DNA from: Melanocharis versteri
Lineage: Eukaryota > Chordata > Aves > Passeriformes > Melanocharitidae
Length of the DNA: 64,000 nucleotides
Assembly: GCA_013397845.1 (NCBI GenBank)
Contig: VZTG01005429.1
Span: forward strand, 577,228 to 641,227
Reading direction: 5' to 3'
The first letter of the stretch is position 1; every line of letters starts with the position of its first letter. Under the pieces are notes generated by a model that saw nothing but the letters and a program-made list of their open reading frames with translations, had not been told where the DNA came from and did no database searches. Below are positions 11,050 through 23,300 of the stretch, in pieces. Position numbers and translations under genes: made by a program.

Positions 11050-11360
11050 CCCGCCGCCCCGCCCTCGCTCGGCCCAGCGGGGAGGAGGCGGCCCCTGCCC
11101 CCGCCCGGTGCCTGGCGTGCGCCGGCGGCAGCTCCGCGCCCCTGCTGCGGCCATGGAGGCGTTCTGCGGGTCCCGCTTCTGGGTAAGCTTCTCTCCCCCC
11201 TTCCCACCCCGCGGAGGGGCCGGGGCAGCGCCGTGCCCGCTGTGTCCCGTGTGTCCCCCGGGCCGGGCCGGTCCTGCGGCTGCTGAGGGGCTGCGCGGCA
11301 CCGTCCCTCGGTCGCGGCGCCGTCCCAGAGCCGGCGGTGCGGTGCCTCCGCTCGGGCCGG
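11050..11360 (+). promoter_or_regulatory. ABCC3: ABCC3 CpG island, 5' UTR and start region
   Basis: Extremely GC- and CpG-rich DNA emerges from the gap and carries the last ~100 bases of the ABCC3 5' UTR, the start codon at 11153 in a good Kozak context (gcggccATGG) and the exon 1 donor at 11183. The transcription start and core promoter most likely lie in or just beside the gap. A housekeeping-type CpG promoter is inferred. No TATA box or receptor half-site can be judged from what remains. Confidence 0.75.
11153..11182 (+). CDS. ABCC3: ABCC3 exon 1 (coding part)
   Basis: Residues 1-10, MEAFCGSRFW, ending in phase 0 at TGG/gtaagc. The tiny first coding exon, starting in the CpG island, matches the human arrangement. 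This ATG has a strong Kozak context and leads directly into the MRP3-like exon 2. Confidence 0.92.
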
Positions 11361-14300
11361 AGCAGCAGAAGGGCAGCTCCGTTCTGTTCGTCCTCCAGCA
11401 TTTCCACGCCAGAGCCAAGATCCCGCTACAGAGCATCCCACGGGGGATGCAGCTCTGCCGGCGTAGTCCGCCTCTGGACCTCACACCGATGAACCCAGGG
11501 GGATTCCTTTCTGTTTTAGCGTGTTCTGCTCTTCGGAGTCGCTCCCATGCCTGGCAAAGTGCTCCCCGTTCAGTGCTTTGTTACTGCTGGGGGAGGGATG
11601 GGTTCGTGGTAGCCGAGGGTGGTCACCAGCCCCGGAGGATTGCGGTGACTTCTGTCGGTACTCGGGACCCTCAGCCCTTTGGAAGGGCTGATTGCAGCGG
11701 GCACTGGATTTGTAAGCACGAAAGTTTGGGAATTGCTGCCGTGGTGTGCTCTGATGGTGAGAGTGTGTAAGTGCTGGTGCTGGGTTTCCCCAAGGTGCAG
11801 CTTGTTCTGTTTGCCTCTCTGCTGTGTAGGCAGACACTCAAGCTGTGTGAAGCCATGGGGATTTGAGCACGTGTGGTGAATCTGGAGCTGCTCCTCACTG
11901 GATCAGTTTTTGTGTGTCCCTTTCTTTTTCACTGCTTTAGCTCAAGGGAGATTTTTTTTCAAATGAGGAGCCACAATGAAAGGGTATGTCTGAAGTTGCA
12001 TCACTGCTGGAAAGCTACTACAGGACAGCACAAGTAGTTGGCTCTGAGTACTTTATGCTAAGTTCCATCCTCAGATAACTAGTTATCTTTCAATATCTGT
12101 CCCAATATTACTATTTAAAAGAGGAGTTTGGCTCCTAAGCCCCTTGGTTACGTTTCTTTGTTTGTATTTCATTTCCAAGTGCTCTGTACTCTCTCTGCCA
12201 CAACAGCTGGCAGATAAGCTTGCTCAAACAAGTATTTTCATGTATTATTTCTACCATAAACACTTCTAGAACAGGAACAAGCACAAACAGATTGACCGTG
12301 CTCCCTGGCCTGTTGGCTGCCTCCAAGAGCAGGTCTTAGCTTCTCGAGGAAGGCTGGTAGTGCAACAACTCTTGAAGCAGTTTATTGATACGTTAATGTA
12401 AATATCCAGGCTGATTTCCTGGTTTGAAGTGTGAAGTAAGCGTATCATTCTGTACTTTATGCCGTAGTGTTGCGCTCCAGCACCAGCATGGTGCCCTCTG
12501 TGCTGGGGTATCTGTGCTCTCTGTGGACCTGTTTTCTTTCTTCTTCCACACTTGCCTGGGGTCAGAACAACTTTCCATCTGTTTAATTGTTTTAAAAAGT
12601 GGTACTCAACAACTCTGTGAAATGTAACACTGTGTCTCCATGACCAGCAGGTTGAACTCAGTGATCACCCTGTTTTTGGCAGTATTCTCTGTTAGCAGGA
12701 GTGTACACAGTGCACTCATTTTATGGGATATTTTATGTGATGACCAGGTAGATGACAGTCACCTTAAAATGATTTGCTGTGCAAATATGTTGTTCCATAA
12801 GAAAATGTAGGTAGAGGCTTCTATATGAAATCTGCCCACAGAAGTTGGGGATTCTCTTGTTGCATTTGAAGAAGGGAGAACGAGGTGAAAGGCGGTTCCC
12901 AGCCTGTGCACCAAACTAATGAATGGTGTCCAGCTTTGCAGTTCAAAACAAGAAGTTGATAAAATGTGAACCAGTGTTAATGTTCACTTTTTTATTAGCT
13001 AATGAATTTAGACTCCCCATTTTTTGTCAAAGAAAATGTAGATATTTTTGGAAGCTGAATGTCATATTGGTGTCAGTTTTAAAACTGTTTAGAGTGAAAG
13101 GAAACATGCTGTTCCAATTTAAACAGTTCTTTGTTTTTGGAGTTTAAATCAACTACAATACTTTTCTGTTAAAAAGGGATCAGAATGAAAACAAAATAGT
13201 TCAGAATAAGCTCATGAAAATGTTTATCTTGAAGTATATCATCTTAAACAGATGATTGATTTATGTTGGATTTTTTTGGCTTATTGGAAGTTTTAAGGTT
13301 TCAACTCCTCACCCTGATTCAGGGTGGGGAATTTTGCTGGAAATTTTGCTGGTTGCATTTTTTGGTGGTTTTTTGCAGAAGCAAAATAATTTCCTGTTCA
13401 ACCCATTTCAGAAATAAGAAATGAAAGGGAACACTGTGGATCAAATTAGAAATCTGTAAAGGCTTTTGGCTTCCAGCTACTGCTTTACGTGTTGAACGTG
13501 GAATCAGCAAATTGCTAATACAAATGTAGGTTTTTTATATATAAAAGAGGAACAACTGGAATATTATGTTTTCATAATGCAGTATGAACAATCTCTTCAT
13601 CTAAACACTTGGAATCATACTGTCTGCTTCGGCTGTTAATATCTCCTAGTAGTGTTCCCATGCTAAATTCCTTTGGGGAGGAGATGAATGTGATAGCACA
13701 TACCCACACAAGGCAGGCCTTAGGTGTGTTCTTCACCAGTGCCCATAATTGCCTCCTATTTATTGTGTCACATATTTGCTGTGTGATAGTAAGAGTGCTA
13801 AATAGGTGTGCCAATTAACGTGACCCACAATCTCCTTTTTGAGAAGCAGATACTGGTGAATTACCACTTTTTTGTTGCTTGTGTCCTCCACTGTAGTAAA
13901 ACGTGAGTGGCTTCTTTGAGTCAAGAGCAAATTGATCTCCTGTGGAGTGTTTGCTGCACAAGTGATTAAAGAGCACAAACTTGGAAAAAACCAAAATTCT
14001 GTTCCAGTGGAGAGAGACCTTGTCTTTCTGCAGCTCAGCCTCTCTGAGTAAGAAATGGTGCAGTGGCTGCAATGAGGTTAAAACATTGGGTGCTCAGCAC
14101 TGCTGTTGGGTAATGTTGGGATGAGGGGCAAGTAAACACCTTGGTCTGCAGACAGGCAAAGTGCCTGGGCTTAACCAGCAGCTTGTGTTTTGGATGGTGT
14201 GGTTTTTTTAACAACATAAATGGGAGATGAGAGAACAAGTGATAGAACATTTCGAAGGGGAGACCACAATTTCTCGGTTCCTTTTGGTCCTGTTCAGCTG

Positions 14301-17300
14301 ACCACTCAGTTTCCTTGCTTACCCTGTGTCTTGGTATCCTGACAGGTGTCTCGTTTTTCCCCATCCGGTGTGGAGTGCTGGCTCCTTCTTCATCCAGAGG
14401 CTCTTGAGTAATCCAGCAGGAAATTGCAGCAACTCTCAAGAGTAAACAATACCTCAGTCTTGGCTCTGTGATAGTCCTGTACAAAGCACCCCTTTAACCT
14501 TTAGGTTGGTGGGTATTCCTTCACCTTGAGTCATTCTGTTGAGTTTTGGTAGACTTGGCCTAAAAGTCATGCTGCTCTCTGGAAATGTATTTTCCTGCTC
14601 TGCTGGTTCAAAGTGCCACAAGTTTCCCTTCTCCATAACTTCCTCTTTTGCTGCATCATGCTTAATTTTTCTGTAGTTGAGGATGACTCAGGGTAGCTGT
14701 AGTAAGGCAGAAATATTTCTTTCAAGGAAGATGACAAATAGTGTACACTTGTACAAAATAGATGTGTGCACAAGTCTATTTAAACCCCCCCACAACTTAC
14801 GTGGTTTGGCCCTAAATTAATAATAAAACATTTAATTTTAACAATTCCATTATATTTCCAGCTAAATCAGTTCCAGAAGAGGATGAGTGAAGCAGAAGGT
14901 GGTAGGAGATCACTGCCAAGAAAGGATCCTTCAGTCGGGTGGTATGGTCCAGGCTGCCTGTTGTTTGTATTTTAGCTTCCTGTTCGGCCACCCTGTGCTA
15001 AACACAGAGTGTTCAGTGTTTGTAGATATTTAAACATGATACAGATCTCCACATAATCTTTTTTAACTGCATCCAACTTCAGCTGAGTCCCGCTCCTATA
15101 AATCTCTTCACAAATAACTGCATCAGGTACCTCAGTTCTTTCTCGTGTTAGGTGGGAGATCAAGCTAGGTGACTTTTATAGTCCCTTCAGACATCAATCT
15201 ATGAAGTTATGCTCTCTCAAAGGGTAGCTGGGTTGGCAACACCCTGAACTTAAAAGCAATTAAGTACTCAAGCTCAAATTCTCCAAGATTTTCGGATTTT
15301 TGACATGAGTTGAATGGAAGCTGTTGCTGATGGATTTGGGCCAGAGATTCTCAATGTCAAGAGCAGTATAAATATAAATATTTAGCATTGGATTTGGAGT
15401 GTTAGCCAGGACCTGATACCGTTCATCTGTGTGTAAATGGTAAGACTGTGTAGTCAAATAGCCTGGATTTGACACTCTTTGGGAAAATCAAAGTCTGGAT
15501 CTGAGAGCTGTGAGTGAAACTTGATACTAGTGAAAGATGCTAGTGTCAAGTAAGTCCTTTGGTGACATTGTCAATTAAACTCTTCAGCTTTCAAGACAAC
15601 TGTTCCTCCCTGGGCCTTTTTAGCTTATGTGACACAGCTGGTAGCTGTGGTGTCTGGGACTCTGGAATGCTATGAAGTTTGCCTCCTGAAAATAAATCAT
15701 ACTGGAACTAAATCTGAGTCGCATGAGGAGCTCCTGAAAATGAAGCTAAAATTTAATCACTGTACTTAGGAATATGAAGCGTTTTGAGATGGGCCTCACC
15801 TACCTGCTATGCAAATTGCTGTGTCATGGAAGAGATAATCCTTTCCTTTCAACATGTGCAAATTTGTAATGTATTAAAATAAGGAGACTATTAGTGTTTA
15901 AAATTTAATTTAAAAAAAATTCCTTTGAAAAACCTATTAAATGAGATCTTTGATTTTTCCCAGTAAGCTCATGCTCAATTTGTCTCCTGATCCCACCTTG
16001 ACTGTGATGGGCCATTATCCACTTGCAAGTTCTGTGGCTGAGCTGGAGGAGAGCAGAGTGGCCAGCAGCCAGAGATCTTTCCAGGAATGTGCCCAGGTTT
16101 TGAACAGCCAGCAGCTCTGATTCCATGCTGGGCCTGTGTGAGCTGGCATCTTGTCCCTGTGCTAATCTTGTGGCAGCATGAGAGGTGAAGTCAATGCCAT
16201 AAAATTTAGGTAATTTACAGTAATGTCATGTGCCAGTGTCATAAAGCCTTGGATTAGAACAGAATGAAGAATGAAGGAGATGGAGAAGAGAAACTGTTTC
16301 ATGGGAGTTGTTTCAAAAGTCAAAAGTCATTTAGTTTCAGAAATAATAATTTCTTTTTTCTTTCCAAAACTGAGAATGCGTTTGACATTTGTGCAATTAA
16401 AAGAAAAATTCTCTCCTCTTCCCCCCAGCTGAATGATTTTTACTCTAGGATATCTTCCAACTGCTCTCAGAGCAGCACTGATGGCAATTTTTCTGTGACA
16501 ATCCTTTTTGTTATTAGTGTACAGCAGTCCAACTGGATGGGCTGGATTAAAATGGAGTTGCAGTGGGACTGTGTCATTCGCCGCTGTTTAAACTGTTCCT
16601 ATCTCTTTAATTGAGCTACATTTATGATGATCCTTGAATTAACTTTAACTGAAAGGAGATGGGATGGCTTAAACCAAGGATATTCCCCCCACAGCCATTA
16701 TCACACTGGTCTGCAACAGAGAACCCCATTCTTTTATTGGTGCTTGCACGAGGCCATAGGAAAGTCCGTCAGTGATGCCATTAACAGGAAGTTTTCTCCC
16801 CAACAGTACATAACTCTGGTCAATTTTAAAAGGCACTTGGGAACTTCCTTGTGTAGGAACAATCTTGTTTCATTTTCTTCTCAATCCTGCTTTTGATTCT
16901 TGAGCATTTTTACCTGTATGGTTGCACCATGCCATCCCCTCCACAAGTAAAAAATGTCCCTCTGTCCAAGCAAGGGGACTGAGTGTTACTGTAACAGCTG
17001 AAGTAGATGGATTTTACTTTTGCTTTGGGTGTTTGTTGTCTTAGATCCATATATGTAGTGTGGTCTCCTTCACTGTCTCCCTGAGGCTCAGGTGCTTTTC
17101 TGAAAAAAAAGCCCATTACCTGTGCTCCCGTGGCTGTGGGGAATAGGATCTTTGTCTTGTCTTTTTTTTTGTACCTGACAGCAAAGAAGCTCTGAACTTC
17201 TAATCTTAAAGCTGAAAAACTAAAAGGAGAATAAAAAAGGAAATTACTGTCTAGTACTGATGTCTAGTCTGCAGTTCTCAAGTGCACGGTATGGTTGGTA

Positions 17301-20300
17301 GCATTTGTATCATGAAACTTCAGCTTGAGCAAAAACCTGTGACAAGTTACTCCACGATCATAAAGTAACTCATATAGGCTCTGGCCTTGTGCCAGGCCTA
17401 TTTGGTCTCTTAAAATGAGCCACTAAAGGTCCTTTCACTGCTAGAAAAGAAAGTTCAGCATCCTACCCAGTGTCCTTCACTTCTGCAGAGAACTGGTGCA
17501 GTGTGCTTTGTAAACAGAAAAATACCATTTCTGGTTATTAGCTGTGTGGTTCATGCAGAACTGTAAATGCTTATGTCCCTCAACCCCGCCTTCTTTCTGA
17601 GCAGTGTTGCTGCAGTGAAGAATGTTGTTACCTCTTGCCCTTACCAGGTGGGGGAAAGGTTGTTCTGTAATCATGAGAAAGAACTGAGTTGTGCAGCAGC
17701 CGCTGTGGTTAATGAAGCATCCAACTCCTTCTGTTGTAAGGGTGACGCTGTTCCTTTGGAAATGTAAGTGGATGATGGTGCTTGAAAAGCCCATTTGAAG
17801 CTGGCACTCTTCTGGAGGCCTGGAGCTGTGCTTGCTGGCATTTGTGCTCTAAAATGACTATTAGAGTTGGTCCTAAAGAGTTTATTAACGGGGACCAAGC
17901 AGAGGAGATGGACAACAGGTGGAAATGGGAGGTGAGACATGGAGAGGCTGAGATGAAGCTTGTTCTGTAGCTGAGACTGAGCCCTGGTAGTTTTTAGTGT
18001 TGCAGTTCAGAGCCACTCTCATTCCTGGGAGGAGGCAGTGTGGTAGAGCCAAGAGAAAGACATCCTTTTTATTTCTTTCCTTTCCTTTTGATTTTTTTCC
18101 TTTTATTTATTTTTTTCCCCAGGCTGTGCAAGTGAAAGTTGCTGGCAGGGTATTGACCAGACCTAAGGGCAAAAGAAGGGCAGGAAGAGTCTGCTTTGCA
18201 TTTTAATTCCCACTAATGATTTGTTCTACACGAGAAACCATTCCCATGTTTATGTACCACAGGGAAGCATTGTTACTTTCACTTATTTGCTTCCCTATCT
18301 TCCACATTGGATGTGTACCTTCCTGGCCAGCTTTCCAGTTTGATTGTTAATCTTCCATGACATGCAAACCAGTGATAACTGGCACGGAATCACTGATAGG
18401 GTTTGTATTGGCCTTGGGTAGGGTGTGAATGACATCAGCCCAACGGCCTTCACCTTCCAGCCGATAAAGGTTGGGTTTGTGTTTCCTGTGCTTTTCACCG
18501 TTCCTTTGGAGCTGTAGAAATTTAGAGAGAAGCATGAATTAATGTATCCATTTAAGGGAGAGAACTGCTTGACAGTGCAGAGATGCTGTAAGTCTTTCCT
18601 AGGGTTTGGATGCTTTCTGTTGCTGTTTGAGGAACATTACTGCAGCATTAGCAATTATTTTTATTGCTGGGTAAAGCCAGTATGAGGCAGCTTTATTTTA
18701 AGCTTCTGTAGTGGAATAGGGCTTGATTTAGACTTAAACTCAAGACCAAAACTCCAGCTGGTCTTTTTCAGTAGGCTCCATTAACATCATCTGGAGATTT
18801 TGGGAAATTCCCAAAATTCCCAGGAATTTCCCTGCCTGTTTTGCAGCTGAGTTTTAGGCTTTCTGTTTGTTCTTTAAATGCTGTAATGGATGATGTGCAG
18901 GAAGTCCAAGATAACGTGGCAGTGAACTTTTATTTCTTTTAAAGGCATTATCAGTTTTGAGGATGGCTTTTTCAATAGCAGTGTTGTTTTCCAGAGGGGA
19001 GAACATGATAGAAAGTACTTAGTATTAGAGCAGATTTAATGCTGCTCAGAGCTTCCCCTGTTGAATACCTTCCCATAATTGAAAATCTTGTATTTAAAAT
19101 CAGTCATTTAAATGCAAGTCCTGCTGTCCAGGTGGCCCTTAGTACAAGAATTGTGTTTATCCAAAGACAGACTGGAGTGATGGGTGTGAGTGCAAGCTGT
19201 GGCAGGGGCCCCTGTCAATGAACTGATCAGTAGAAAGCCCCACTAATTTGTAAGTTTTAGACTCCAAGAGACCCCTTTACTGCTGTGAAGCTTGAAGCTG
19301 TAACAAGCCTCTCTTCCCATGGGTGTTTGCATTGTATTTTAGTACTAGAGGATTAGGTAAATCGTGTGCCAGGGGAGTTCAGTCTGGTGGGCTGGTGATT
19401 TCTGCAGTGCTGTATCTCACCAGCAGAGCCTCTAGCATCCCAGGATCCTGCATCCAAGGGAATGCTGCTGCATTTAACAGTCAGGAGAAGCCACAGAGCA
19501 CGGTGGAGTCTGGATTAGTAATAGGTCACAGGTTATTGTCCTCAACGCTTGCTTGTGGGTAAGTGGGATGACAGCAATGCTGGCTGGGATGGACTTGCTG
19601 GCTCTTGGGGTTTCCCTGGGATGAGTTTTGTGGAGAAAGTTGTGTTTCCCAACATTTGGTGCTGAGTACTTCCTCTTGTGGGAGGGAAATGCCTGTTGAT
19701 GGGTCACCACAGCCCCGGGTCACTGACGTGCCTGCAGAGGGTTTTCAGTGGGCTGTCACCAAAGGGCAGAGCTGGGATGTCCAGGGAAAGATGAGCAGCT
19801 CTCAGGAGAGCACAGAGCCACGAGCCAAGGAACAGGGGTGCTCCCCAACGTCAGTATGTTAGACCTCTTTCAGCAGCAAGTCCAAAGAAAACCCTCACAC
19901 CCAGACAGTCCAAGGTGGGTATTTTCACCCTCAACCGGGACAGGACGCGAGAAACATTTCAACTTGCTCTGTTTCCCGGGAAAGAGTTCAGAAAGGCAAA
20001 GCCAGATTAAAGCAGGAGCCTTAAAGACAGGAGGCCAAGAGCTGGTGTGTCCCTCCAGCCATTGCTTCTTGTGTTTGTTCTCCAGGGTGGAGTTCTGTAA
20101 CTTTACTGCTGCATTGAAAGGTATTTAGCAATATGTAGTAAAGTTGGCTTGGTCAGGAGAGATTGTATTGAGCCTTTGTGCTTTATTCTGACTCAAAATG
20201 AGTTGTTTAGGGTTGGAGTGGATGTTGGGATACACACTGTCGGTGTGGTGATTTATAAAGCTATAAAGTGAAGCTTCCAGCTCCGTGAAGACAGATCCTG

Positions 20301-23300
20301 CTTGATAAGAAACACAACTTGCAGACTCCCTGATTTAAAAGTAATAGTAATAATAATAATAATTCATTGTAGAGTCCCTGCTACATGAAACATATTATCA
20401 TACATGGTTTAACCCCAGCCAACAGCTGTTCACTAATCCCTTCCTCTTCCCTTCTGGGATGGGAGAAGACTTGGAAAAAAGGTGAATCCTATGGGTTGAG
20501 ACAAGAACAGTTCAATAATTGAAATAAAATATAATAATAATAACATAATTGTAGTGCAAAGAGAGACAACAAAAAAGAGAGAGACAGAGCAGTGTATCAG
20601 TTACTAGGGAGAAAATAAATAAAAGTGTATTTAAAAAAAATAAATACTTAAGAACTCTATCCCAGGACACATAGCAACATTAGTCCACTCCAGTCTGATC
20701 TCAGGGGGAGCAAGTTATTTGTATAGAATTCAACTACTGAAGTGTTTTAGGCATTGTGTCTTCTAACAGGGCTCTCTCCTATTCAGGATGGGAACAGTCT
20801 GCTCTCAGAGCAGAAGCAGATCCTTACAGAAACAGATATTTTCCAGGAAAGCTTATTTATCTGATCCAAAATGGAATTGGACCTGGAAAAACATCACCAA
20901 GAAGCCAGTAGTCAGTCCTGTTACCTTGGCCACAGGTCTCTCCTTCAGCCCACATCCCTGTTCCCATGTGCCATGGAAGCAGTAGGCTCTTGTTGGCCAT
21001 CACGTGGGTGCTGCTTCATGTAGTTTCACATAATTTTGGAAAGGTTCCACTTTTATTCTCAGGGATAATTCTGCTGAATCTCAAAATCTTACTCTTTTTT
21101 TTTTTTNNNNNNNNNNNNNNNNNNNNNNNNNNNNNNNNNNNNNNNNNNNNNNNNNNNNNNNNNNNNAGGACAGAATTTTTGTTTTCTGGCCAGCTGCATT
21201 TTTACGTTCAGAAATGCAAGCCCTTTGCCTTGTTTAAATAAGAGTAAGTGAAAACCTTCCAAAGGCTTGGCAGCCCTGCAGTCTGTGTCTTGGATACAAT
21301 AGGCAGCTTGTGTTCATTTCAGAAGTTAATGGACACCTGGGGCAGTTTCTAGGTTGCTGTCAGACAGAAAGCTATTCCTGGACGTTTTGGTCTTATAGGA
21401 AAGGTTTAAATTAAAAATTGGGGGAGGTGGGAGGGGGGTTCCTCTCAATGACTTTTCTGTTTAACAAAGTCTTTGTTTTATTCTGTGCTTCAGCTATTGC
21501 TATTCTTCTTCTGTTTTCCTTTTCTAGGATTTTTTCCAACAAGCGAAAGGAACACAATTGCAAACATGCTCAAGACGTTGCTAAACCACATGTAATTTAA
21601 AGAGGAAATTAGTATTTTGTTGAATAAATGGGAGTAGATAAGCTCCTACTTGGGAACTAAAGAGCTCCAAACTTCTACAGGGCATCTCCTGCCCCAGGCA
21701 GGGTAGCTGCTAGAGGAGCTTAGTATGTTACAGATGCTGAAATGTTTTGATGAAGAGGCAAAAAATGGGTGCTCTTTAAATTTTATGATCCATTCTGGTG
21801 CCAGAGACCTGCTCGCTGGAGGAAAACACAGAAATAGTTTGAATGTGGGACTGGAGTTTGGTTTGGTTTTGATCTTGTGTTTGAATTGCTGTGTAATTGC
21901 CTCTGTGTTGTTGATTTGTGGCTGAAGTTTGCCCAAGGTCTGGACAAACCTGTTGAGGTAATTTGGGCTGTTTTTATTCTGCTGGCCCATGCTGGGTGCC
22001 TGAGTGCCTCCAAAAAAAGCCATTTCGTGGCTGGAGAGGCACCAGCTGCGCAAAGGGCGCAGTTCAGATGTGGAGCTGGTGGATTTGTGCCAGCCTTCAC
22101 CACTGCCAAAGCTGAAGCACTGAATGACAAATGTGTCACAGTTCAGCCAAACCGTCCTGCACCCAGCCAAGGCTTTGTAGCCTCGTTACACTTAACAAGC
22201 TCGTTCATGTGGTTGTGGGCAGGTTCAGAGATGCACATGCCTTCTGACAGATCGTCAATGAAATGGAAAGGTTCTCTGCAGATTGTGGCTCTTCAGTTCT
22301 CCTAAAATCAACCACTGCTTTCAGCGTTCGATCTTTCGTGTTGGTAAACAAAAGAAGGACTGGAAATACTTGGAGGAATTGATTTTCAGAGTAGTCTGTC
22401 ACTTACAAGGGATGAGAAGTGGCTCAGCGTAACTGAAACACTTCTGATGAGAGCTTGCACCCAAAAATAATTAAGTAAATTGTTCTAGTGCAGAGATAAG
22501 GTATATTTGAACCAGGGATATCTTAATTTTATCATCATCTTGTTAATGACAGTACAACAAAGTCATTTTACATTCCCTGCGAGTAAGTATTTATCTACCA
22601 CATTTAAGATGACACATCAGATGGCAAAATCCAAGTTGTGAATTTCCAGGAGGTTTGATTAAAACCAAGTTCCCCTTCACCATACTGAAAGTTCTATTTT
22701 AGTCTGAACTTGTGTGGCTGTGTTTGCATGCAGTGCATTCAAATCTTTAGGTGCAAGTGCATATGTGGCTTGTGGTGTCCAGGATCACAGCTGCAAAGCA
22801 TTACTTGAAATGTTTCCAAGAAAACCTGATTTCTACCTGCATGTTCAGTACATTCCTTTTGCCTTTGTTTAGGATAGGGAAGTAATTAAAGTTGGAAGCA
22901 TATGAGTAAGAAGGACAAAGTGTTAGTCATAAAGGGAGGGGATTTTCCCAGGTCAGCATAAGGTTGGTCTAAACCTTACCATTTTCTCCAGTTCTGGACA
23001 TTCTTGCTGGATGAGTTCTCAAGTGGAGGATTTTTCAAGAGCTTTGTTTAGCAGAGCCATGCCAGGCTGGGAATGCCTGAGGAATGTGGAGTTATCAGCA
23101 CCTGTAGCTAAGCCTTGGCAAAGACAGAAGGGGATTGTCTGCTACAAAGTGTATGTCCAGCTCTGAAATACAGGAGGGCAGAAACCTTTCTCTTTGAGGT
23201 TTTGCCCCGCATTTATAGCTGTACTTAGCTCTTTCACTATAGCAGATTAACCCCAAGTGCTTGGGGTAAGTATTTTGGGAAAGCTCTTACTCAGGCCATG

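Noticed and set aside
10075..11484. Open frames of 349-451 codons on both strands
   Set aside because: They run through 662 N that are translated as unknown residues. Their real ends are an LTR and a GC-rich 5' UTR.
14763..14790. Small inverted repeat that might be a hairpin RNA
   Set aside because: A 7-bp AT-rich stem with a long loop is too weak to support a microRNA or other structured RNA call.
19748..20128. 126-codon + strand frame in intron 1
   Set aside because: No recognisable domain, no splice-consistent context and no codon bias. Treated as chance.
21877..22305. 142-codon + strand frame and opposing - frames in intron 1
   Set aside because: Frames on opposite strands mirror each other and match no family I know.
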